Source: an uncultured Erysipelotrichaceae bacterium
Lineage (GTDB): Bacteria > Bacillota_I > Bacilli_A > Erysipelotrichales > Coprobacillaceae
Reading direction: 5' to 3'
Length of the DNA: 6,129 nt
Assembly: GCA_900317015.1 (NCBI GenBank)
Contig: ONFH01000016.1
Span: 1 to 6,129, forward strand
The notes beneath the pieces are model-generated. The model was not told the origin of the DNA, did no database searches, and saw only the letters and a list, made by a program, of their open reading frames with translations. The position numbers and the translations under genes were made by a program. Shown here in pieces: positions 1 through 5,983 of the stretch. The first letter of the stretch is position 1; every line of letters starts with the position of its first letter.

Positions 1-1
1 A

Positions 2-65
2 AAAGTTTTAAGGATAATATCATGTATTCTTAACTTTAATTTTAGATTAAAAGAAATAAAACTTT
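2..65. repeat. AT-rich inverted repeat upstream of the receptor gene
   Basis: AAAGTTTTA at 2-10 is the exact reverse complement of TAAAACTTT at 57-65. The left arm can instead pair with CTTAACTTT at 29-37, with a 2-base bulge, and that pairing is followed by AATTTT. The second pairing could be the weak terminator of a gene lying before the window. The whole stretch is so AT-rich that chance pairing is a serious alternative. No gene is visible in bases 1-123. Confidence 0.25.
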
Positions 66-97
66 AAATTGACCATCTATCATGGTATGATTTTAAT
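63..97 (+). promoter_or_regulatory. Promoter of the BMP lipoprotein gene
   Basis: Two overlapping sigma-A-type readings exist. Reading A has TTTAAA (63-68), a 17-bp spacer and TATGAT (86-91), preceded by TGG to give an extended -10. Reading B has TTGACC (69-74), a 17-bp spacer and TTTAAT (92-97). I favour A because the bases before TATGAT (TCTATCATG, 76-84) recur just before the -10 box of the ATPase promoter. Either reading starts the transcript about 20-26 bases before the ATG, just upstream of the AAAGGGG ribosome binding site at 108-114. Confidence 0.65.
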
Positions 98-102
98 AGA
101 TG
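74..102. promoter_or_regulatory. Operator-like dyad over the receptor promoter
   Basis: CATCTAT (74-80) and ATAGATG (96-102) form a perfect 7-bp inverted repeat spaced by 15 bases. A second, smaller dyad, ATCAT (79-83) and ATGAT (87-91), is nested within it. The repeat covers the -10 region and the expected transcription start, so it would not be transcribed whole. That fits a protein-binding site better than an RNA hairpin. The binding protein is unknown, and I recognise no known purine-repressor or riboswitch consensus. Confidence 0.4.
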
Positions 103-123
103 ATTTGAAAGGGGAAATAATTT

Positions 124-1218
124 ATGAAAAAATTATTAGCATCTATGCTTATTGCTGCTATGGCATTAACGGGATGCGGCGGTTCATCTTCCTCTAAGAG
201 TGGTAAGACTGAACTTGCTTTAATCACTGACTCAGGCGGAATTAACGATAAGTCATTCAACCAGTCCGCTTGGGAAGCTGTTAAGGAGTACGGCGAAAAG
301 AATAACGTAGGTTACAAGTATTACAAACCTGCATCATTCGACACAGCTGGCTACAAGGATCAGATTAAGAACGCTGTTAACAATGGCGCAAAATTAGTCG
401 TTCTTCCTGGTTTCAAGTTTGCCTATGCTTTAGGTGATCTTCAGTCTGACTCTAAGTACAGCAAGGTTGATTTCGTATGTATCGACTTCACACCAAAAAA
501 GAATGGTAAACCTGTCAATCCTGCAAAGAATGTATTCTGTGCAACTTACAAGGAATATCAGCCAGGTTATTTAGCTGGTTATGCTGCTGTTAAAGATGGC
601 TATACGAAGTTAGGTTTCATGGGTGGTATCGCATTACCAGCCGTTATCAACTATGGTTATGGTTACTTACAGGGTGCTGAAGCTGCTGCTGAAGAAACTA
701 AGAAAGATGTGACTGTTAAATATACTTACACTGGTACATTCAATGAATCACCATCTATTAAGACAAAAGCGACTGGCTGGTACAATGGTGGTACTGAAGT
801 CATCTTCGCTTGTGGTGGTCAGATCTGTAACTCAATTTTCGCAGCTGCTAGTGATACGAAGAAGAAAGTTATCGGTGTTGACTCAGATCAGAAGGATCAG
901 TCAGATACTGTTATTACTTCAGCTATGAAGAACGTTAAACAGACTGTTGCTGATGAAATCAAAGCAGTTTATGCTAAGAAGTTCAAAGGTGGTTCTTACT
1001 TACTTGATGCAAGTGGTAACTATGTTGGTTTATCACCAGACTTCTCAAGATTAAAGAAGTTCAAGAAATCTGATTATGATAAGATCTTCAACAAGGTTAA
1101 GAACAACAAGATCAAATTCATCACAAATGATGATGAAACAGCTTCTAAGGGTAACCCTACAAAGACTAAGAAGTTAAAGAAAGCTTTAAAGCACGTAAAG
1201 ATCTCTTACGAAGGTTAA
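124..1218 (+). CDS. nupN: BMP-family substrate-binding lipoprotein (purine nucleoside receptor type)
   Basis: This is the extracellular receptor that captures the substrate for the ABC importer encoded downstream. The 364-residue product has a lipoprotein signal peptide: MKK, a hydrophobic stretch, then lipobox L15-T16-G17-C18. It should be anchored through Cys18, followed by a Gly/Ser linker. The BMP (Bmp/Med/PnrA) hallmark follows at 33-47, LITDSGGINDKSFNQ, and the late family motif GVDSDQ is at 251-256. Length is normal for the family. Known relatives (Treponema PnrA/TmpC, B. subtilis NupN, Lactococcus BmpA) bind purine nucleosides; a few relatives bind riboflavin or other ligands, so the substrate is inferred. 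The start is fixed by AAAGGGG at 108-114, nine bases before the ATG. The C-terminal 56 residues contain 17 lysines. A terminator follows at once, so the gene is likely transcribed alone. The symbol follows B. subtilis by family and context only. Confidence 0.93.
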   Translation: MKKLLASMLIAAMALTGCGGSSSSKSGKTELALITDSGGINDKSFNQSAWEAVKEYGEKNNVGYKYYKPASFDTAGYKDQIKNAVNNGAKLVVLPGFKFAYALGDLQSDSKYSKVDFVCIDFTPKKNGKPVNPAKNVFCATYKEYQPGYLAGYAAVKDGYTKLGFMGGIALPAVINYGYGYLQGAEAAAEETKKDVTVKYTYTGTFNESPSIKTKATGWYNGGTEVIFACGGQICNSIFAAASDTKKKVIGVDSDQKDQSDTVITSAMKNVKQTVADEIKAVYAKKFKGGSYLLDASGNYVGLSPDFSRLKKFKKSDYDKIFNKVKNNKIKFITNDDETASKGNPTKTKKLKKALKHVKISYEG

Positions 1219-1231
1219 TGAAATGAACTCT

Positions 1232-1262
1232 AAAAGGAATGGAGAAAGCTCCATTCCTTTTT
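1232..1262 (+). terminator. Rho-independent terminator after the receptor gene
   Basis: GGAATGGAG (1236-1244) pairs perfectly with CTCCATTCC (1249-1257) around an AAAG loop, and AAAA (1232-1235) can pair with TTTT (1258-1261). The hairpin starts 13 bases after the receptor stop codon and ends in a T run. It separates the receptor from the ATPase-permease operon, or lowers read-through so that more receptor than transporter is made. Confidence 0.9.
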
Positions 1263-1281
1263 CATAAAGATAAAATGTTTT

Positions 1282-1306
1282 CGTGAAAGATAAAAACTGT
1301 TTCACG
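1282..1306. promoter_or_regulatory. Operator-like dyad overlapping the ATPase -35 box
   Basis: CGTGAAA (1282-1288) and TTTCACG (1300-1306) form a perfect 7-bp inverted repeat with an 11-base spacer. The right arm contains the whole proposed -35 box, TTCACG (1301-1306), so a protein bound here would block RNA polymerase. The dyad lies between the preceding terminator and the promoter, where a regulatory site would be expected. I do not recognise the consensus and name no regulator. Confidence 0.45.
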
Positions 1307-1329
1307 TACTCACGTCTATCATGTATAAT
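1301..1329 (+). promoter_or_regulatory. Promoter of the ATPase-permease operon
   Basis: TTCACG (1301-1306, four of six -35 consensus bases), a 17-bp spacer and a perfect TATAAT (1324-1329). The spacer ends in TCTATCATG (1315-1323), a 9-mer also found beside the -10 box of the receptor promoter at 76-84. The predicted start near 1336 gives a leader of only about 16 bases, with the ribosome binding site at its very 5' end. Confidence 0.7.
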
Positions 1330-1335
1330 AGCGCT

Positions 1336-1343
1336 AAGGGGGG
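1336..1343 (+). promoter_or_regulatory. Ribosome binding site that sets the ATPase start
   Basis: AAGGGGGG lies eight bases before GTG 1352 and is the only strong Shine-Dalgarno sequence near the start of this gene. The in-frame GTG at 1283 has no comparable site: it is preceded by a T/A-rich tract just past the terminator. It also lies upstream of the predicted transcription start. The site therefore supports GTG 1352. Confidence 0.85.
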
Positions 1344-1351
1344 AAAATAAA

Positions 1352-2887
1352 GTGGACTATGCTATTGAAATGCTTCATATCACCAAGGAATTCCCTGGGA
1401 TCAAAGCAAACGATGATATTACACTGCAGGTCAAGCAAGGCGAGATCCATGCTTTACTTGGCGAGAACGGTGCCGGCAAGTCAACATTAATGAGTATCTT
1501 ATTTGGTCTGTATCAGCCTGATATTGGCACCATTAAGATTCATGGACAAGAGGTCAAGATCAATGACCCAAATGATGCCAATAAATATAAGATCGGGATG
1601 GTTCACCAGCATTTTAAACTGGTGCATAACTTTACCGTCTTAGAAAACATTATCTTAGGTATTGAACAGACAGGCTTCGCAGGAAAATTGAAGACCAGCG
1701 AAGCAAGAAAGAAGGTCATGGAACTATCAGAACACTACCATTTGAACGTAGATCCTGATGCCAAGATCGAAGATATTACAGTTGGCATGCAGCAGCGTGT
1801 CGAAATCTTAAAAATGTTGTTTAGAGATAATGAGATTCTGATTTTCGATGAACCTACGGCGGTCTTAACGCCACAGGAGATCGATGAACTCATGCATATC
1901 ATGAAGGACCTCATCAAAGAAGGAAAATCAATCATTTTCATTACTCATAAGTTAAACGAGATCAAAGCGGTCGCTGATCGCTGTACGATCATTCGTAAAG
2001 GACGCTATGTCGATACAGTCAACGTGGCTGATGTGACAAAGGAAGAACTGTCAGAAAAGATGGTCGGTCATAAAGTCAGCTTCGTGGTCGATAAGACACC
2101 AGCCAAACCTGGAGATACCGTCTTATCGGTTAAGAATTTGACTTACAAACCAAAAGGGGCCAACAAACCGCTATTGAACAATGTCTCTTTTGATGTTCAT
2201 AAAGGTGAGATCGTGTGTATCGCCGGGATCGATGGCAATGGTCAGTCTGAACTGATCTTTAACATCTCCGGACTTCAGGATCCAACCAGTGGCACGATCA
2301 CGATGAATGGCAAGGATATCACTCATGATACCATTCGTCATCGTAATGATGACGGAATCGCCGTCATTCCAGAAGACCGTCATAAACATGGGTTAGTTCT
2401 TGATTACACAGTTGCGGAGAATATGATTCTTAAGAGCTATTACAAAGAACCATTCTCACATCATGGTTTTATTGATTTTAATGAAATGTACAAATATTCT
2501 GATCATTTAGTCGAAGAGTATGATGTACGAAGCGGGGAAGGCTCGAAGTCGATCGCCCGTGGTATGTCCGGCGGGAACCAGCAGAAGGCAATCGTCGCTC
2601 GTGAAATTGAATCAGACAATGATTTATTGATTGCCGTTCAGCCAACCCGTGGTTTGGATGTCGGTGCCATTGAATTTATTCATAAACAGCTTGTCAAGCA
2701 TCGTGACGCTAATAAAGCCGTCCTGCTTGTCTCACTTGAATTAGACGAAGTCATGACGGTCTCAGATCGTATCTTAGTGATGTACGAAGGCGAGATCGTC
2801 GGTGAATTAGATCCTAAGAAGACAGACGTTAAAGAACTTGGTCTTTATATGGCTGGTAGTAAGCGAGGTGCTGGATATGAAAAATAA
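1352..2887 (+). CDS. nupO: Nucleoside-type ABC importer ATPase, two fused ATP-binding domains
   Basis: This cytoplasmic subunit powers the importer. The frame is open from GTG 1283, but the promoter and ribosome binding site at 1301-1343 place the start at GTG 1352, giving 511 residues, normal for the NupO/RbsA/MglA class. Domain 1 has Walker A GENGAGKST (37-45), a degenerate signature VGMQQR (144-149), Walker B IFDEPT with Glu167, and switch His199 (THKLNE). Domain 2 has an altered Walker A, GIDGNGQS (292-299, Gln298 for Lys), a good signature MSGGNQQ (405-411), VQPTRGLD (429-436) with Gln430 where Walker B Asp is usual, and Leu462 at the switch-His position. One intact and one impaired ATP site would then be expected, as is common in this family. 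The upstream receptor and downstream permeases point to nucleosides rather than sugars. The end overlaps the next gene by 11 bases. Confidence 0.93.
   Translation: MDYAIEMLHITKEFPGIKANDDITLQVKQGEIHALLGENGAGKSTLMSILFGLYQPDIGTIKIHGQEVKINDPNDANKYKIGMVHQHFKLVHNFTVLENIILGIEQTGFAGKLKTSEARKKVMELSEHYHLNVDPDAKIEDITVGMQQRVEILKMLFRDNEILIFDEPTAVLTPQEIDELMHIMKDLIKEGKSIIFITHKLNEIKAVADRCTIIRKGRYVDTVNVADVTKEELSEKMVGHKVSFVVDKTPAKPGDTVLSVKNLTYKPKGANKPLLNNVSFDVHKGEIVCIAGIDGNGQSELIFNISGLQDPTSGTITMNGKDITHDTIRHRNDDGIAVIPEDRHKHGLVLDYTVAENMILKSYYKEPFSHHGFIDFNEMYKYSDHLVEEYDVRSGEGSKSIARGMSGGNQQKAIVAREIESDNDLLIAVQPTRGLDVGAIEFIHKQLVKHRDANKAVLLVSLELDEVMTVSDRILVMYEGEIVGELDPKKTDVKELGLYMAGSKRGAGYEK
2865..2870 (+). promoter_or_regulatory. 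Ribosome binding site that sets the first permease start
   Basis: GAGGTG sits six bases before ATG 2877 and lies inside the end of the ATPase gene. It favours ATG 2877 over the in-frame TTG at 2838, which would add 13 residues and lengthen the gene overlap. Its position suggests that ribosomes finishing the ATPase restart on the permease. Confidence 0.75.
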
Positions 2888-4001
2888 AGTCGGATTCTTT
2901 CAGAAAGATAGTACACGTTCGGTCATTTCGTCATTAATTGCCATCGCAATTGGGCTCTTGGTCGGATTTATCATCATGCTCATCTCTCAGCCAGATAATG
3001 CCTTACAGGGGATCTCGATCCTGCTAACGGGTGGCTTTAGAGATGGGATGTCATCACTAGGAAATGTGCTTTATTTGGCTGTTCCAGTTATGATGACTGG
3101 GCTCTCTGTAGCCTTTGCCTATAAGATGGGCGAATTCAATATCGGTGTTCCAGGACAGTATGTCGTAGGGGCCTTCGTTGGTCTTTATGTCGGCATTAAA
3201 TGGACGTTCTTACCAAATTCAATTGCCTGGTTAGTCGCTATTTTACTTGGTGGGATCGCTGGTGCGATCTGGGCTTTTGTTCCTGGAATCTTAAAAGCCA
3301 AATGTAACGTCAATGTCGTTATTTCCGGCATCATGATGAACTATGTTGGTTTGTTATTAGTGATTCAGGGCGTTAAGAGCTGGCTCTATGAATCAACTGG
3401 GGCTCAGTCTCAGGTCATCTCTGGTGCTCGTGCTATTCCGAATGCTGGGTTAGATGTGATCTTCCCAGATTCTAGTGCGAACTTTGGTTTCATCATTGCC
3501 TGTCTCTTATGTGTCTTAGCCTGGGTCATTATGAACAAGACGACATTTGGTTATGAATTAAAAGCGACTGGTTTCAATAAGGATGCAGCTAAATATGCTG
3601 GAATGAATGAAACAAAGAATATCATTTTAGCATTAGTCTTAGCTGGTTTCTTTGCCGGCTGCGGCGGTGCCATCGCTTATCTTGGCGGGACTGGGAAAGC
3701 CTTACAGATCTCGGAAGTTTTACCTGCAGAAGGGTTCAACGGGATTCCAGTTGCCTTACTTGGTTTATCAAATCCAATTGGCTGTATCTTTGCATCTTTA
3801 TTTATTGCTTATGTCAATGTTGGTGGATCATTCGTTCAGAATATCTTCCCAATTGAAATCGTCGACATCATCACTGGTGTTATCGTATACTTCGCTTCCT
3901 TCACATTATTCATTAAGTTAATGTTTGCGCGTCGTGATGCAAAACGTGAAGCAAAAAGAGAAGCAGAAGAATTGAAAGCTAGGGGAGGCGAACAGTCATG
4001 A
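2877..4001 (+). CDS. nupP: Nucleoside-type ABC importer permease, first subunit (NupP-like)
   Basis: One of two membrane subunits that form the transport channel (BPD_transp_2 / branched-chain permease superfamily). From ATG 2877 the product has 374 residues. After a short basic cytoplasmic N-terminus it shows roughly nine or ten hydrophobic segments, the first at about 16-37. Family marks are FNIGVPGQ (87-94) and the cytoplasmic loop GYELKATGFNKDAAKYAG (225-242), which corresponds to the region contacting the ATPase in such permeases. The last 25 residues are highly charged (Lys, Arg and Glu) and should be cytoplasmic. The gene overlaps the ATPase by 11 bases and the next permease by 4 (ATGA), so coupled translation is likely. 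The pairing of one long and one shorter permease matches NupP/NupQ. The substrate is inferred from the operon. Confidence 0.92.
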   Translation: MKNKVGFFQKDSTRSVISSLIAIAIGLLVGFIIMLISQPDNALQGISILLTGGFRDGMSSLGNVLYLAVPVMMTGLSVAFAYKMGEFNIGVPGQYVVGAFVGLYVGIKWTFLPNSIAWLVAILLGGIAGAIWAFVPGILKAKCNVNVVISGIMMNYVGLLLVIQGVKSWLYESTGAQSQVISGARAIPNAGLDVIFPDSSANFGFIIACLLCVLAWVIMNKTTFGYELKATGFNKDAAKYAGMNETKNIILALVLAGFFAGCGGAIAYLGGTGKALQISEVLPAEGFNGIPVALLGLSNPIGCIFASLFIAYVNVGGSFVQNIFPIEIVDIITGVIVYFASFTLFIKLMFARRDAKREAKREAEELKARGGEQS

Positions 4002-4960
4002 GTTTAGTTTACTTCTTATTTGCTCAGACGTTGTTATTTGCGATTCCTTTAATGATCGTTGCTTTAGGCGGTATGTTCTCAGAACGTTCCGGCGTAGTCA
4101 ACTTGGCTCTTGAAGGGATCATGATCATCGGTGGTTTCTCCGGCATCTTCTTTATGCATTATATGCAGCAGAATGATATCATGCATGGTATGCCACTCTT
4201 GTTCTGTGCGTTACTTGTATCGGCCATCGCTGGTCTGCTCTTCTCATTATTACATGCGTTTGCAGCCATCAACTTACGTGCCGACCAGACCATTTCTGGT
4301 ACTGCCTTGAACTTAATGGCCCCTGCTATTGGGATCTTCATTGCCAAGGCCGTTCAGGATGGTGTTCAGAATATCTCTTTCACGAATGAGTTCCGTATTA
4401 CAAAGGTACCTGTTCTTGGTGATATTCCCGTACTTGGTGATCTCTTATTTAAGAACTGTTATGTCACGACATTCTTAGCCATTGGGATCTTATTATTAAG
4501 TGGTTATTTCTTATTGAAGACAAAGACTGGTCTACATATTCGTGCATGTGGTGAAAACCCACAGGCCGCTGATGCAGCCGGGATCTCTGTTTATAAGACA
4601 AGATATTTAGGTGTGATCTTATCAGGTGTTTTAGGTGGTATGGGTGGCCTCATCTACATCATTCCTATTTCTACTGAATTCACTTGTTCCGTTGATGGTT
4701 ATGGTTTCTTAGCCTTAGCCGTACTGATCTTCGGTAACTACTCACCATGGCGTATTGCCTTTGCAGCGTTCTTCTTCGGTTTCACGAAGACGTTGGCATA
4801 TACTTATAACTCAGTACCATTCTTAGCTGCGATGAAGTTATCTGATACAGTTTATAAGTTAATTCCATATATCGCTACATTGATCTTATTATCATTTACA
4901 TCTAAGAATTCAGCAGCCCCTAAAGCTGATGGGATTCCTTACGATAAATCACAACGATAG
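3998..4960 (+). CDS. nupQ: Nucleoside-type ABC importer permease, second subunit (NupQ-like)
   Basis: Second membrane subunit of the importer, expected to pair with the preceding permease. The 320-residue product shows about eight or more hydrophobic segments from residue 3 onward. It carries the characteristic ERSGVVNLALEG near the N-terminus (29-40) and the loop RACGENPQAADAAGI (182-196), the counterpart of the loop at 225-242 in its partner. Length is normal for NupQ (YufQ)-type proteins. The start is fixed by AGGGGAGG (3981-3988), nine bases before the ATG, and overlaps the preceding stop codon in an ATGA junction. A strong terminator two bases after the TAG closes the operon. Sugar (CUT2) permeases are related, but two different permeases beside a BMP receptor favour nucleosides. 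Confidence 0.92.
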   Translation: MSLVYFLFAQTLLFAIPLMIVALGGMFSERSGVVNLALEGIMIIGGFSGIFFMHYMQQNDIMHGMPLLFCALLVSAIAGLLFSLLHAFAAINLRADQTISGTALNLMAPAIGIFIAKAVQDGVQNISFTNEFRITKVPVLGDIPVLGDLLFKNCYVTTFLAIGILLLSGYFLLKTKTGLHIRACGENPQAADAAGISVYKTRYLGVILSGVLGGMGGLIYIIPISTEFTCSVDGYGFLALAVLIFGNYSPWRIAFAAFFFGFTKTLAYTYNSVPFLAAMKLSDTVYKLIPYIATLILLSFTSKNSAAPKADGIPYDKSQR

Positions 4961-4962
4961 TC

Positions 4963-4988
4963 AAAAGCTCGCATTCCGCGAGCTTTTT
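4963..4988 (+). terminator. Rho-independent terminator of the transporter operon
   Basis: GCTCGC (4967-4972) pairs with GCGAGC (4978-4983) around an ATTCC loop. AAAA (4963-4966) can pair with TTTT (4984-4987), and the hairpin ends in five T. It begins two bases after the second permease stop codon. Confidence 0.9.
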
Positions 4989-5019
4989 CTCTTTCCTACT
5001 AGTTTTGCGAGAAATCATG

Positions 5020-5028
5020 TGCTATAGT
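5020..5028 (+). promoter_or_regulatory. Promoter (extended -10) of the TSUP gene
   Basis: TGCTATAGT is an extended -10 box (TGn plus TATAGT, five of six). At 17-bp spacing the -35 position (5000-5005, TAGTTT) is poor, and TTGCGA at 5005-5010 lies only 12 bases away, too close. The promoter would depend on the extended -10. The predicted start near 5035 gives a leader of about 19 bases, with AAGGGG at 5041-5046 before ATG 5054. Confidence 0.55.
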
Positions 5029-5053
5029 GAGTTCAATTTAAAGGGGAAGGTCT

Positions 5054-5809
5054 ATGTCTATTACTTTAACTACTTATCTGATCGTTTGTCCATTTGTCTT
5101 TTTAGCTGGCTTTGTCGATGCCATTGCCGGTGGGGGAGGTTTGATCTCGCTTCCCATCTATATGATTGCCGGCTTACCAGCCCATAATGCCATTGCCACC
5201 AATAAGCTCTCATCATCCTGTGGGACGGCCATTGCAACTTGGACATTTTATAAAAAGGGTTTGTTTAAAATCAAAAATGCTTTACCGGGCATCGTTATGG
5301 CCATTCTTGGTTCACAGCTTGGCGCCCGTTTATCTTTAATTGCCAGTGCGAAGATCTTAAGTGGCATCATGATCATCGTTATGCCGGTGACGGCGTTCTG
5401 TATTTTTAATAAGAAGCTTTTTCGTGATCATGAAGAAACTAAGATCACAAAGAAGACGATGTTCATCATTATGATCTCAGCTTTTGTGATCGGCATCTAT
5501 GATGGCTTCTATGGCCCAGGAACGGGGACATTCTTGCTTTTAGCCTTTATGATCCTTGGCAAGCTCAATGTGGCGCAGGCCAACGGCTTTGTCAAAGCCA
5601 TTAATTTAACGACCAACTTATCAGCTTTAGCTGTCTTTCTTGTGAGCGGGAAGATCGTCATTCTTTTAGGCCTGTGTGCGGCTACTTGTAATATGGCAGG
5701 AAACTATCTAGGCAGTCATGTGATGATGAAAGGCGGCGTTAAGGTCGTCAAGCCAGTCATGCTTTGCGTGCTTGTCTTACTGCTAGGGAAAGTCATGAAT
5801 ATTTATTAA
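5054..5809 (+). CDS. TSUP-family (TauE/SafE, YfcA-like) membrane transporter
   Basis: The 251-residue product is a small, very hydrophobic inner-membrane protein of the TSUP family. It shows the internal duplication typical of that family. The first half has AGFVDAIAGGGGLISLP (18-34) followed by ATNKLSS from 48. The second half has GIYDGFYGPGTGT (147-159) and later AINLTTNLSAL from 182. Length matches YfcA-like members. Characterised relatives move sulfite, sulfonates, thiosulfate or other organic anions, usually by export or by uptake of sulfur compounds, but the sequence does not show which. The start is supported by AAGGGGAAGG (5041-5050). The gene lies between two terminators and has its own promoter, so it appears monocistronic and not part of the nucleoside system. 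No sulfur-metabolism gene is nearby to suggest a substrate. Confidence 0.88.
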   Translation: MSITLTTYLIVCPFVFLAGFVDAIAGGGGLISLPIYMIAGLPAHNAIATNKLSSSCGTAIATWTFYKKGLFKIKNALPGIVMAILGSQLGARLSLIASAKILSGIMIIVMPVTAFCIFNKKLFRDHEETKITKKTMFIIMISAFVIGIYDGFYGPGTGTFLLLAFMILGKLNVAQANGFVKAINLTTNLSALAVFLVSGKIVILLGLCAATCNMAGNYLGSHVMMKGGVKVVKPVMLCVLVLLLGKVMNIY

Positions 5810-5829
5810 TTGATTATAGTGATCGGAAC

Positions 5830-5856
5830 AGACGTCTTTTGTGTGACGTCTTTTTT
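5830..5856 (+). terminator. Rho-independent terminator after the TSUP gene
   Basis: AGACGTC (5830-5836) pairs with GACGTCT (5845-5851) across an eight-base loop, followed by further T to 5856. It lies about 20 bases past the stop codon. Confidence 0.85.
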
Positions 5857-5949
5857 AGACTCTCTTTTATTAAAATATAGGAAAAACACTTGTGGGAAAG
5901 GTCACATCTTTGGTTCCAAAAGTAGAACATTTGAAAGTGTGAAACATAA
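5857..5949. other. Intergenic stretch, no gene seen
   Basis: This AT-rich stretch lies between the TSUP terminator and the RNA promoter. It shows no ribosome binding site with a credible frame and no tRNA-like fold. A 6-bp inverted repeat, ACACTT (5886-5891) and AAGTGT (5935-5940), and a short TTGGTTCCAA palindrome (5911-5920) are present. They could be regulatory but are short enough to be chance. Confidence 0.5.
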
Positions 5950-5977
5950 TTGACACGCGTAAAGGACATGATATAAT
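5950..5977 (+). promoter_or_regulatory. Near-consensus strong promoter of the structured RNA
   Basis: A perfect TTGACA (5950-5955), a 16-bp spacer and a perfect TATAAT (5972-5977) preceded by TGA, making an extended -10. It is the best promoter match in the window. No reading frame with a ribosome binding site follows, which fits a stable RNA gene. Transcription should start near 5983-5985. Confidence 0.85.
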
Positions 5978-5983
5978 AAGGGT

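Noticed and set aside
1..123. Possible purine riboswitch ahead of the receptor gene
   Set aside because: The conserved purine aptamer core is absent, and the predicted leader is too short to hold one.
1219..1351. Possible riboswitch or attenuator between receptor and ATPase
   Set aside because: The hairpin there is a simple terminator for the receptor gene. I see no aptamer core, and the new promoter starts transcription after it.
1735..2389. Minus-strand open frames (1735-1941 and 2171-2389) inside the ATPase
   Set aside because: They are shadows of a strongly conserved coding frame, with no motifs or ribosome binding sites.
3652..3921. 89-codon frame inside the first permease
   Set aside because: It is a different-frame shadow of conserved membrane-protein sequence.
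124..4960. Sugar (ribose/galactose, CUT2) importer as identity of the ABC system
   Set aside because: The ATPase resembles RbsA/MglA, but the receptor carries BMP-family motifs and there are two distinct permeases, which matches nucleoside-type systems.
5005..5187. 60-codon plus-strand frame overlapping the start of the TSUP gene
   Set aside because: Its start lies over the promoter, with no ribosome binding site, and it runs into the clearly coding TSUP frame.
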